Positions 16,894 through 25,500 of a DNA stretch of 64,000 nucleotides are shown in pieces. The notes below the pieces were generated by a model. It was not told the origin of the DNA. It worked only from the letters and a program-made list of their open reading frames with translations, and made no database searches. The stretch is from an uncultured Ruminococcus sp. (GTDB taxonomy: Bacteria > Bacillota > Clostridia > Oscillospirales > CAG-272): positions 33,862 through 97,861 of the forward strand of contig CADBKZ010000008.1 in the NCBI GenBank assembly GCA_902795355.1, given 5' to 3'. Both the position numbers and the translations under genes were made by a program. Each line of letters begins with the position of its first letter. Position 1 is the stretch's first letter.

Positions 16894-18349
16894 AACTTCT
16901 CCCGTACATTCGGTTCCAAGCGCGGAAGCGGCCTGTATCCACGGTTTTCAGCTGTTCCTTCGTCAGTCGGTACGACCAATTCCCCTCGCTGCGCCCGGGA
17001 ACGTTGAGGCGGGTATCGTTTCCGTAAAGCAGCAGGTCCTGCACGGGCAGGACAAACAACCCCGCGTGGCTTTGAAACATGGTTCGCAGAATGGCGGGGT
17101 AGGAACGGTCCCAATCCTCGCCCTCGTACCCGCAATAGGCAAGCAGGCGGGCGCGGGCGGCGGGGTCGAGATCCCAGACATAGCCGAGCAGGGTGTTGTT
17201 ATCGTGCGTTCCCGTGTAGGCCACGCACGCTTCGGGATAGTTATGCGGCAGATGCGGCGAGTTTTCGTCGCCGAGAAAGCCGAATTGCAGCACGCGCATG
17301 CCGAGAAACCCGCTTTCGCGCACCAGCTCCCGCACGCCGTCGGTGATCACTCCAAGGTCTTCCGCAATTACGATTTTGCCGCGGCAAAGCGGGCGGATGG
17401 CGCGGATCAGATCCATTTTCGGCCCCTCGATCCACGTCCCGTTCCGCGCAGTGGTCTCCCCCGCGGGAATGGAATAGTAGGACTCGAAGCCGCGGAAGTG
17501 GTCGATGCGAACGCCGTCGAACAGCTCGAAAACAAACCCCATTCTCGCGCGCCACCAAGCGTAGCCGTCGGCTTTCATCGCGTCCCAATCATAAAGCGGG
17601 TTGCCCCAAAGCTGGCCGTCCGCGCAGAAATAATCGGGCGGTACGCCCGCCACGGCGGACGGGCGAAAATGGCCGTTTAATTGAAACAGGTTGCGGTTTT
17701 CCCAAACATCGGAGCTGTCGTAAGCCACGTAAATCGGCAGATCTCCGACCACCGAAACGCCCTTCTCGCGCGCATAGGCGCGGATCTCCTGCCATTGGCG
17801 GTAACATTCGTATTGCGTGAACTGCCAAGCAAGGAGCGCGTCGGGGTCGAAGCGATCGGTCGTCCAATCCGCCCATTCGCGGCCGCCGTTCGCCTCTTTC
17901 AGGGCCATAAACCGGCAAAACGCGGCGGTTTGCGGGTGGGTTTCGAGAAACCGCTCCATCGGGCGGCGGTCGGTCAGCCGTTTGGCGGCGCGCCGCAGCA
18001 GCGCGAAACGCTCGCGGCGCAGCCGCCCGAACTCGCAGGCATACGGCGTATGCTCCCGCGCCGCTTCCAGCTCCGCCGCGGTCAGAAGCCCGCGCTCGGC
18101 CAAGGTGGGAAGGTCGATAAAATTCGGGTTGAGGCTGAACGCGCCCGTGGATTTATAGGGAGAATCGCAATCGTCCGGCAGGCAGAACGGGAGCGTTTGC
18201 CACACGCGGAAACCGCCCTCGGCAAGAAAATCGATCCATTCCCGCGCCGCCGCGCCGAGCGACCCTTCGGAATACCCGCCCCAAAGCGAGGAAACATGCA
18301 TCAGAACCCCGCCGGCGCGGGCATGATCCGGTTGACGTTTTTCTTTCAT
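16892..18349 (-). CDS. malQ: 4-alpha-glucanotransferase (amylomaltase, GH77)
   Basis: 485 residues from ATG 18349 (GGGGGAG 9 bases upstream, overlapping the previous stop as ATGA). GH77 motifs are all present: SPYKSTGAFSLNPNFIDL near 70-90, DLPIYVAYDSSDVW, the nucleophile aspartate in GVRIDHFRGFESYY, the acid/base glutamate in VIAEDLG and the transition-state aspartate in TGTHDNNT. The enzyme moves alpha-1,4-glucan segments between maltooligosaccharides in the cytoplasm. It is translationally coupled to the glycerate kinase gene upstream, an unusual partner. Normal length for the family. Confidence 0.95.
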   Translation of the reverse strand: MKEKRQPDHARAGGVLMHVSSLWGGYSEGSLGAAAREWIDFLAEGGFRVWQTLPFCLPDDCDSPYKSTGAFSLNPNFIDLPTLAERGLLTAAELEAAREHTPYACEFGRLRRERFALLRRAAKRLTDRRPMERFLETHPQTAAFCRFMALKEANGGREWADWTTDRFDPDALLAWQFTQYECYRQWQEIRAYAREKGVSVVGDLPIYVAYDSSDVWENRNLFQLNGHFRPSAVAGVPPDYFCADGQLWGNPLYDWDAMKADGYAWWRARMGFVFELFDGVRIDHFRGFESYYSIPAGETTARNGTWIEGPKMDLIRAIRPLCRGKIVIAEDLGVITDGVRELVRESGFLGMRVLQFGFLGDENSPHLPHNYPEACVAYTGTHDNNTLLGYVWDLDPAARARLLAYCGYEGEDWDRSYPAILRTMFQSHAGLFVLPVQDLLLYGNDTRLNVPGRSEGNWSYRLTKEQLKTVDTGRFRAWNRMYGRS

Positions 18350-19476
18350 ACAGACATTCTCCCCCGTTCGATCCATTCTTTCGCAAAGCGTTCGCCGAGC
18401 ATTTCAAGATAGCGTGCGGCATTGCGGATGGAATCCTCGTCGGACGAGGCCAGCGACCGCACCGTAACAATTTTTTGCAGCCCGAGCGGGAGCAAATCCT
18501 CTTCCGCGTCCCCAAGGCACCCCGAAAACGCGACGACGGGAACCGCCCCCGCGGCGCGGACCACGCCGCCGACCGTTTTGCCGAACAGGCTCTGCCGATC
18601 GGTTTTCCCTTCCCCCGTCAACACCGCGTCCGCTCCGCGAACGGCGTCCGCAAACCCGACCGCCGAAAGGACCGCCTCGATCCCCGAGACGATTTCGGCG
18701 CCCGCAATTGCCAACAGCGGAACGGCAATGCCGCCGCCCGCGCCCGCGCCGGGGACCAGCTCCACGCGTTTCCCGCAGATACGGTCCCACAGTCCGGCGC
18801 AATGCGCCATTCCGGCTTCCATGGCGTCAAGGTCGGCTTCGTCCGCGCCTTTTTGCCGACCGAACATCCGCGTTGCGCCATGCTCGCCGAGCAACGGGTT
18901 CCGAACGTCGGTCGCAACGGTAAATTTGCAGTGCGTGTGCGCGAAAATTGAGTTTTTAACATCGATTGCGCCAATCTCGGCGAGCGTTCCGCCCGTGGGC
19001 AGAAACGCGCTTCCGTCGGGGCGCGTAAAGACAACGCCGAGCGCGGCCGCCATGCCGCATCCCCCGTCGTTGGTCGCGCTCCCGCCGGCCGTGAGCAAAA
19101 CCTTTTCCGCTCCCTGCTCCATCGCGTGGCGAATCAGCTCCCCAACGCCGTAGGTGGTTGCGGCGGCGGCGCGTCTTTCTTTGGCGGGAGCCAGCGTCAG
19201 CCCTGCGGCGGTCGCCATTTCCACAACGGCCGTTTTTCCGCGCATTCCGTAGCACGCGCGAACGGGCGCGCCGTAAGGCCCCGTAACGGTGCGGAACACG
19301 CGTTCGCTCGGGCGCGTAATCGCTTCCAGCGTTCCCTCGCCGCCGTCGGCAACGGGCAACACCACCGTTTCGGCGCGCGGGCAGGCGGACCGGATCCCGC
19401 GCTCGATCGCCTCGGCGGCTTCTCCGGATGAAAGACATTCTTTGAACGAGTCCGGCGCAATCACAAATTTTGGCAT
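18346..19476 (-). CDS. Glycerate kinase (GlxK/GarK family)
   Basis: 376 residues with the hallmark start (FVIAPDSFKECLSSGEAAEAI) and internal motifs PVADGGEGTLEA, LLTAGGSATNDGGCGMAAALG and DAVLTGEGKTDRQS of type-I glycerate kinases. They phosphorylate D-glycerate with ATP, feeding it into lower glycolysis. AAAGGA lies 10 bases before the ATG. Transcribed first, then malQ by ATGA overlap. It diverges from aspartate kinase across about 200 bases. The link to glycerate released from sugar-acid breakdown is inference. Confidence 0.92.
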   Translation of the reverse strand: MPKFVIAPDSFKECLSSGEAAEAIERGIRSACPRAETVVLPVADGGEGTLEAITRPSERVFRTVTGPYGAPVRACYGMRGKTAVVEMATAAGLTLAPAKERRAAAATTYGVGELIRHAMEQGAEKVLLTAGGSATNDGGCGMAAALGVVFTRPDGSAFLPTGGTLAEIGAIDVKNSIFAHTHCKFTVATDVRNPLLGEHGATRMFGRQKGADEADLDAMEAGMAHCAGLWDRICGKRVELVPGAGAGGGIAVPLLAIAGAEIVSGIEAVLSAVGFADAVRGADAVLTGEGKTDRQSLFGKTVGGVVRAAGAVPVVAFSGCLGDAEEDLLPLGLQKIVTVRSLASSDEDSIRNAARYLEMLGERFAKEWIERGRMSV

Positions 19477-19613
19477 GGTTCATGGTTCCTTTCGTTGAAC
19501 GGTTCTTTCGGTCTGTGCGGCGCATTTGCCGCTTTATTTGCAAGCAAAACGACCGCTTTTCCGCCTTTTTGCAAAAATTCTTCGTCGGTTTTGCCGTTTT
19601 TTCGGATTTCCGC

Positions 19614-19642
19614 TTGACAAACCGCGAAAACTCCCATATAAT
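19614..19642 (+). promoter_or_regulatory. Consensus promoter for aspartate kinase
   Basis: TTGACA (19614-19619), 17-base spacer, TATAAT (19637-19642). The leader to the lysC start is only about 35 bases, which leaves no room for a lysine riboswitch. Confidence 0.85.
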
Positions 19643-19683
19643 AATTATAAAAATTGATTTCGGATTCGGAAGGACAGAGAAAA

Positions 19684-21003
19684 ATGGACATGAAAGTTGT
19701 GAAATTCGGCGGGTCGTCGCTCGCGGACGCGGAACATTTCCGCCGCGTTGCGGAAATTGTGAAATCGGATCCGTCCCGACATTATGTGGTGGCCTCGGCC
19801 CCCGGGAAACGGTCGTCGTCGGACACCAAAGTGACCGACATGCTTTACCAATGCTACGAAAAGGTGCGCAACCGCGAGGACATTACGGAAATTTTCGGCG
19901 CGATTGCCGAACGCTACAACAGCATCATTCGCGAATTGGGGCTGGATTTTGACATTGGCGGCGAGCTGGACTACATTAAAAACGCCATTCTGCACCACTC
20001 GGGGCGGGACTTTGCCGCCAGCCGCGGCGAATACCTCAATTCGCTGATTCTGGCAAAATACCTCGGATTCGCGTTTCTGGACGCGGAGTCGGCGGTCTTT
20101 TTCCGCGAGAACGGCTCGTTTGACGAGGAGAAGACCAACGAGGAACTGCGCGCCGAGCTTGCAACGCGCCCCTATGCCGTAATCCCCGGGTTCTACGGGG
20201 TGATGCCGAACGGCACCATTAAAACGTTCAGCCGCGGCGGCTCGGACATTACCGGCTCGATTGTGGCGCGCGCCGCGGAAGCCTCGCTTTACGAGAATTG
20301 GACCGACGTTTCCGGCTTTCTGACGGCCGACCCGCGCGTGGTGAAAAACCCGCGGCCGATCCGCACCGTTACCTACCGCGAGCTTCGCGAGCTTTCCTAC
20401 ATGGGAGCCACGGTTCTGCACGAGGACGCGATCTTCCCCGTTCGCAACGCGGGCATTCCGATTAACATCCGCAACACGAACGAGCCGGACGCCGAGGGAA
20501 CCATGATCGTTTCCGCAACGGGCGAATACGACCCCGAAACGGTGATTACCGGAATTGCGGGCAAACGCGGCCTCTCGGTGATTACCATTGAAAAGGACAT
20601 GATGAACGCCGAAATCGGGTTTGGCCGCCGCGTGCTGGAAGTTCTGGAAGAGAATGACATTTCCTTTGAGCATCTGCCCTCGGGCGTGGACACCATGAGC
20701 GTTGTGGTTTCCACCGCAGCGCTCGACGACCGCCGCGAACGCGTACTGACCGCCATTCAACGCGCGGTTCGCCCCGACAGCGTTGTTACCGAGGACGGTC
20801 TGGCGCTCCTTGCCGTGGTGGGCCGCGGAATGGTCAAATCCAAGGGTACCGCCGCGCGCGTGTTCGGAGCCATTTCGGGCGCGGGCGTCAACATTCGCAT
20901 GATCGATCAGGGGTCGAGCGAGCTGAACATTATTGTGGGCGTGGAAGAGAGCGACCTGAACGTTGCCATGAACGCGATCTACCGCGAATTTGTGAAAAAA
21001 TAA
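19684..21003 (+). CDS. lysC: Aspartate kinase
   Basis: 439 residues from ATG 19684 (AAGGA 9 bases upstream). The kinase domain shows KFGGSSLAD at the N-terminus and FSRGGSDITGSIVARAA at about 190-205. The C-terminus (about 295-439) carries two ACT domains (GLSVITIEKDMMN and LLAVVGRGMVKSKGTAARVFGAISGAGVNIRMI). It makes aspartyl-phosphate, the first step to lysine, threonine and methionine. The ACT pair implies allosteric feedback by an amino acid. Asd, the next enzyme, is encoded at 45895-46980. The protein is shorter than bifunctional ThrA and carries no dehydrogenase domain. Confidence 0.93.
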   Translation: MDMKVVKFGGSSLADAEHFRRVAEIVKSDPSRHYVVASAPGKRSSSDTKVTDMLYQCYEKVRNREDITEIFGAIAERYNSIIRELGLDFDIGGELDYIKNAILHHSGRDFAASRGEYLNSLILAKYLGFAFLDAESAVFFRENGSFDEEKTNEELRAELATRPYAVIPGFYGVMPNGTIKTFSRGGSDITGSIVARAAEASLYENWTDVSGFLTADPRVVKNPRPIRTVTYRELRELSYMGATVLHEDAIFPVRNAGIPINIRNTNEPDAEGTMIVSATGEYDPETVITGIAGKRGLSVITIEKDMMNAEIGFGRRVLEVLEENDISFEHLPSGVDTMSVVVSTAALDDRRERVLTAIQRAVRPDSVVTEDGLALLAVVGRGMVKSKGTAARVFGAISGAGVNIRMIDQGSSELNIIVGVEESDLNVAMNAIYREFVKK

Positions 21004-21013
21004 AGAGATTTTT

Positions 21014-21043
21014 CCCGTTTTTCGCACATACGCATTGCAAATT
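21014..21043 (+). repeat. Dispersed 3'-end element, copy b
   Basis: CCCGTTTTTCGCACATACG then CATTGCAAATT, a diverged copy beginning 10 bases after the lysC stop and reading in the same direction. Confidence 0.55.
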
Positions 21044-21051
21044 CTGAATAA

Positions 21052-21819
21052 TCAGCGCAGCCGGACGGTAACCTCTCCGGTGCGCAGCGTTTCGGCGGCC
21101 CCGCTCTCCGTAACCACGGTCAGGCCGCCGTTGTCGTCAATCCCGACCGCGGTGGCCGGAACCGGCTCGCCGTTTCGGAAAAAGGTGATTTGCCGACCGA
21201 TCAGGCAGGAATGCGCGCGGTAATCTTCCAGCCAATCGCGCCGTTCGGGCTGCCGCAAAAACGGCAGCAGCTGCCGCGCGATCTCGGCAATCAGCTCGGC
21301 GCGCGGGGTGTCGCCGTCGTCAAGGCTTCCGGCAATGCCGGCAAGTTCCGGCGGGAACGCCGCCGGCCGCAAATTGACGCCGATGCCGACCGCGACCGCG
21401 CTCTGCTCCCCGACCGTTACCGCCTCGGCAAGGATCCCGCAAACTTTCCGGCCCGCGAAATACAGGTCGTTGACCCATTTGACCTCGGTTTGCCTGCCTG
21501 TTCGGGCGCGGACGGCGCGCAGAACGGCAACCGCCGCCGCGCAGGTAACGGGAACGAACGCGTCCGCGGGGGCTTCCATGGGGCAGGTCAGCGTCAGGTA
21601 GATCCCGCTTCCGGCAGGCGAATAGAACCCGCGGCCGAGCCGGCCTCTCCCCGCCGTTTGCATGGCGGCCGCAAAAAGAGCCGCGCCACGGTTGCCCGCA
21701 AGCAGCCATCCCTTGGCGCGCGTGTTCGTGGAATCGCAGCAATCGTAAAAAAACACGCGAAGCCCCGTTAAATCGCAACAGGCGTTGCGCAAAACCGATT
21801 CGTTGAGCGGATCGTTCAC
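21052..21819 (-). CDS. birA: Biotin--[acetyl-CoA-carboxylase] ligase, without DNA-binding domain
   Basis: 255 residues. The best start is GTG 21819 with AGGAG 8 bases upstream; the longer frame has no credible start. Catalytic motifs: DSTNTRAK, QTAGRGRLGRGFYSP (biotinyl-AMP loop), GIYLTL, KWVNDLYFAGRKVCGIL and a C-terminal SH3-like GIDDNGGLTV domain. It attaches biotin to carrier proteins in the cytoplasm. The helix-turn-helix of bifunctional BirA is missing, so it is a group I ligase and should not repress genes. Divergent from the pseudouridine synthase with only 26 bases between starts. Confidence 0.9.
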   Translation of the reverse strand: MNDPLNESVLRNACCDLTGLRVFFYDCCDSTNTRAKGWLLAGNRGAALFAAAMQTAGRGRLGRGFYSPAGSGIYLTLTCPMEAPADAFVPVTCAAAVAVLRAVRARTGRQTEVKWVNDLYFAGRKVCGILAEAVTVGEQSAVAVGIGVNLRPAAFPPELAGIAGSLDDGDTPRAELIAEIARQLLPFLRQPERRDWLEDYRAHSCLIGRQITFFRNGEPVPATAVGIDDNGGLTVVTESGAAETLRTGEVTVRLR

Positions 21820-21845
21820 CGCAAAATCTCCTTTCGGAAGGGACG

Positions 21846-22499
21846 TTGAAATTTTTGGAAATTCTGTTTGAAACCGACGCATATTGGATCGTTCGCAAAC
21901 CGGCCGGCATGTTGAGCGAATCGGACGGCGGGCACGGGCTTGCCGACCTGCTTGCCGCGCGGAACGGCGGCTACGCGGGCGCAATCCACCGGCTTGACCG
22001 CGAGGTTGGCGGCCTGACGGTCTACGCGAAAACGCCCGCCTCGGCGGCGCGCCTCTCCGAGCTGGTTCGCGAAAAACAGCTCAAAAAAGAATACGTTGCC
22101 TTGATTGCGGGAACGCTCGACGACCCGACGGGCGAATGGCGCGATCTGCTTTACTACGATCGGTCGAAAAACAAGGTTTACACCGTGCGGCGCGAGCGAC
22201 GCGGCGTGCGGGAAGCGATTCTGCGCTACCGCGTGGAGCGCGTGGGCGAGCTGCCCTCGGTTGGCGCGGTTTCTCTGGTTTCCGTGGAGCCCGTTACGGG
22301 ACGGACGCACCAGATCCGCGTGCAATTCGCCTCGCGCGGGCATGCCGTGGTCGGCGACCGCAGATACGGCGGCGCCCCGCTTCCCGCCGGAATGAAAAAG
22401 GGGCAGATTCTGCTTTCCTGCCGGGGATTGACGGTTCCCGACGGCGAGGGTCTCCGTTCCTTTTCCGAGGAGCCGGAATGGCTCTTTGAAGTGTTTTGA
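21846..22499 (+). CDS. RluA-family RNA pseudouridine synthase
   Basis: 217 residues with ILFETDAYWIVRKPAGM at the start, the catalytic aspartate in AIHRLDREVGGL (about residue 50), KEYVALIAG and TGRTHQIRVQFASRGHAVVGD. The enzyme isomerises uridines in rRNA or tRNA. No S4 domain is present, as in RluA-like or RluD-like short forms. The start is a TTG (21846, with GGAAGG 4-5 bases before); TTG 21855 is an alternative. No ATG is available before the first conserved motif. The RNA target cannot be told from sequence. Confidence 0.88.
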   Translation: MKFLEILFETDAYWIVRKPAGMLSESDGGHGLADLLAARNGGYAGAIHRLDREVGGLTVYAKTPASAARLSELVREKQLKKEYVALIAGTLDDPTGEWRDLLYYDRSKNKVYTVRRERRGVREAILRYRVERVGELPSVGAVSLVSVEPVTGRTHQIRVQFASRGHAVVGDRRYGGAPLPAGMKKGQILLSCRGLTVPDGEGLRSFSEEPEWLFEVF

Positions 22500-22512
22500 T
22501 TTCTCCTGAAAA

Positions 22513-22543
22513 CCCGTTTTTCGCATACACGCGCCGCAAATTT
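22513..22543 (+). repeat. Dispersed 3'-end element, copy c
   Basis: CCCGTTTTTCGCATACAC followed by GCGCCGCAAATTT; the right half has changed to make a longer palindrome. It begins 13 bases after the pseudouridine synthase stop. Confidence 0.6.
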
Positions 22544-22556
22544 GCGGCGCGTTTTG
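22531..22556. terminator. Palindromic terminator between convergent genes
   Basis: GCGCCGCAAATTTGCGGCGC (22531-22550) is fully self-complementary and is followed by GTTTTG on the plus strand, between the convergent pseudouridine synthase and the large surface protein gene. Confidence 0.5.
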
Positions 22557-25500
22557 TTATGCGGGGTTTTCGGGATTCGCCACGGTCGGCGGCTCCGTTG
22601 CCGCGTTCTGCGGGGCGGGTTCCGCCGAAACAGTCTCCGCGGTCGGTTGCTCCGCCGCTGGGTTCTCCGCGGGCGGTTCCGATTCTTCCCCTGATCCATG
22701 CCCTTCGGCCTCGGGGCTTGGCACTTCCGCAAAGTCCGGCGGCGGTTCCGCGAGGGACTCGGCTTCGGCCGGAGCCGAAACATTTGGCTTTTCCCCCGCG
22801 GTTTCGTCCGGCTCGGCGGGCTTGCGCTTGCGGAAGATCTTTTTGCGGAAAATGAACAGCAGAATTGCCGCAACGACGATCAGGACCGCCGCGACCGCCC
22901 CGAGGAAGAGCGGCGTTCCGAAAAAGCTCCATGTGCGAACGCGGATTTCATCGGTTGCGAGCGGCGTTCTGGAAAAGACCGCCGTGTAAACCGGATTGCG
23001 CTCCTCGCCCGTGGCGCGGCGGGTCACATAGGGCGACCACCCCGTAAACAGGTAGCGGAACTCGCCGTCGTCCGCTTTGCTCGGGTCGGGCGGCATAGCG
23101 ACCTCTTCGCCGAACAAGAGGTCCTGCTCGGAAAGAATTTTCCCGTCGGCCGTAAAGGTCACGTGATAAACGATCTGCGTGACGTGCAGGTAGACATGCA
23201 GGCGTTCGGCCGGCATGGCAAAGGTCGCGCCGACATCCTCGGTCGCCCCGTTGGCGTATACCAGCGTGGCTCCCGAAACTTCATAGCCGTAGGTGCAATC
23301 GGTGGCGAGCGAAACGGTTTCGCCCAACGGCGCGTGGGCGGGGAGAAGCGTGGGGTTGCAGTTGTCGCTCTCGTCGGTGTATTGCAGGAGATACTCGGGC
23401 CGGCAGATCACCGTTTCCCCATCCCGAACGGAGAATGCGGCGCGCCCGCCCGCATAGCGGGACATGGGAAGCTCGGTCCGCTCGCCCGATTCCCCAACGA
23501 GGTAGGCCATGGCGTAAAGCCCATCCGAGGCGGGATAACGGACGGTTACGGAAAAGGCAAGGTCGGTTTTCAGGCTCTGCCCGAGGCTGTTGCGGCACGC
23601 AACGCGGAAAACCGAGCCTTCCTCGGTTCCGGCTGGCTCCACGCGGAACTCCAATTGCGTGCAGAGCGCGGCCGAAAGGCGGCCGAGTTCTTCCGGCGAA
23701 AAGGACAAAGCGAGTTCCCCGCGCACAAGATTCAGGGTTTTCCCCGCCTGCCGCGCGTATTCCGCGGCGGCGGAAAGGTCGGCAACGTCCCCCGTTTGCA
23801 AAACGGTGATCGCGCCGTCGTCGTGTTCCGCGCGGTAAACTTCGCCCGAAGCCCCCGTAACCAACGGGACCGTTCGCCAGACAGCGCGGTAAACCGCGTC
23901 GCCCGTAACGCGCGAAACGGGGCGATCCCACCCGCGGAAGGTATAAAGGTTGCTGTCGGCCGCCCGCGCGGGCGTACCGTCAAAAACGGGCGTTGCCCCG
24001 TAGGGCAGCCGGTCGGTAACGGTGCGGTCGCCGAGGTCCCATGTAACGGCATAAAGCGCAACGTCGGTTTCGTACTGCGCCGTATACGCAGCGGGGGCGG
24101 TAACGGGCGAGAGGGCGGGAGACCACCCGACAAAGCGATAAACGGTATCGCCGCTTTGCCGCGCGGTGTCAATCGGGCAGACCGGCGTTTGCCCGTATTC
24201 GTAATACTCCGCGACCGTTTGCCCCGCGACCGACCAGACCACCTCGTAGGTGCGCGCCCGCTTTTCATACAGCGGGGAGAGCGAAAGGTCCGAGGTAATG
24301 CCCGAAAGGCGGATCGGGGTTTCCGCGCCGCTCCCGAACGGGATCCAGCCGAGGAACGTATAGAAATACGCGCCGTCCTCGGGGCGGGTTGGCGTCGGCG
24401 GGTCGGTAATCTCGCTTCCGTAATCGACCTCGCGCACCGAAAGAACGCTTCCGTCCGCCTCGTAGAAGGTTACGGTTTTAAGGTTGCGGACGGAGCGGCG
24501 CGCAATCACCGATTGGGTCAGTTTCAGCGTTTGGGGTTGCCCGACCGCGGCCCTGACGGGAAGGACTCCCTGCCGCAGTTCGGCGGCCAGCGCGCGTTCG
24601 GCATCGGTCAGCGACGGGGCGACCGGTTCGGCCGCGGGCGGTTCCACAGGGGCGGGTTCCCCCGCCGGAGCGGCAACGGCCGCAGGCTCGGACGGCGGCG
24701 GATCCACCGCTTCCGGCTCGGGCAGCCAGCGCGGGTCTTCCAGCTCCTCAAAATCCTTTTCCGGCTTCGGTACTGGCTCGGGCAGTTCTTCGCCGAGCGT
24801 AACTTCCTCGGTTGGGAGCGTGACCCCGCTCGGGTCGGCTCGGTTCAGGTCGGTAAGGAGCAACGGCTCTTCCACAAGCTCCGGAAGCGGGGTTGTATTG
24901 TGCGGGAGCGTCCAGGAAAGGTCCAGCGTTTCAATATCGTTCAGGCAGCATTTCAGCACATACAGCTGCGCGAGGAATTGGCGAAAATGCGGGACGCGCG
25001 CTTTGGTTTCGGGGTATTTTTCCATGGTGGATTGCACCATGCCGTAGCTGTAAATCGCGTTGATGTTCTCAAACAGTTTTCCCGTTTGCGTGCGCAACGC
25101 GGGGTAATTTTTGCTGTAATAGGAGAACAGCGCGGCGGTTTTTTCCAGCTCGGTTTCATAGGTCGCGTCGCGCAGTTCGGCATAGCCGCGCATCAGTTCG
25201 CGCAGTTCGTCGGTTGCGGCATTGGCATTGTCGATCAGCGTTAAGGAAACGCCGAGCTGTTGCAGTTCGGTTCGTCGGGCAAGAACGCCGTCCACCGTTC
25301 CGCCCACCAAACTGCCGTAAAACTGCCAACCGTGGCTATCGGAAAGGAACATGCTTTCGGGAACGGCAAGCCGCTCGGTTGCGCCTTGCAGCAGGCTGGT
25401 ATAGGCCTCGTACCGGTCGTATAACTCCGCGTTCTGCTTCCGTTGCGCTTCATAGGCGTAGTAGGCGGTCAACGCCTCGTAGTAGGCTTCCTGCTTGGCG

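Noticed and set aside
19643..19683. Lysine riboswitch ahead of lysC
   Set aside because: The perfect promoter leaves a leader of about 35 bases, far too short for an L-box.
22698..25244. 848-codon open frame antisense to the large surface protein
   Set aside because: A GC-rich shadow frame: Arg/Gly/Val-rich translation, no ribosome-binding site, no motif, while the opposite strand codes for a clearly structured protein.
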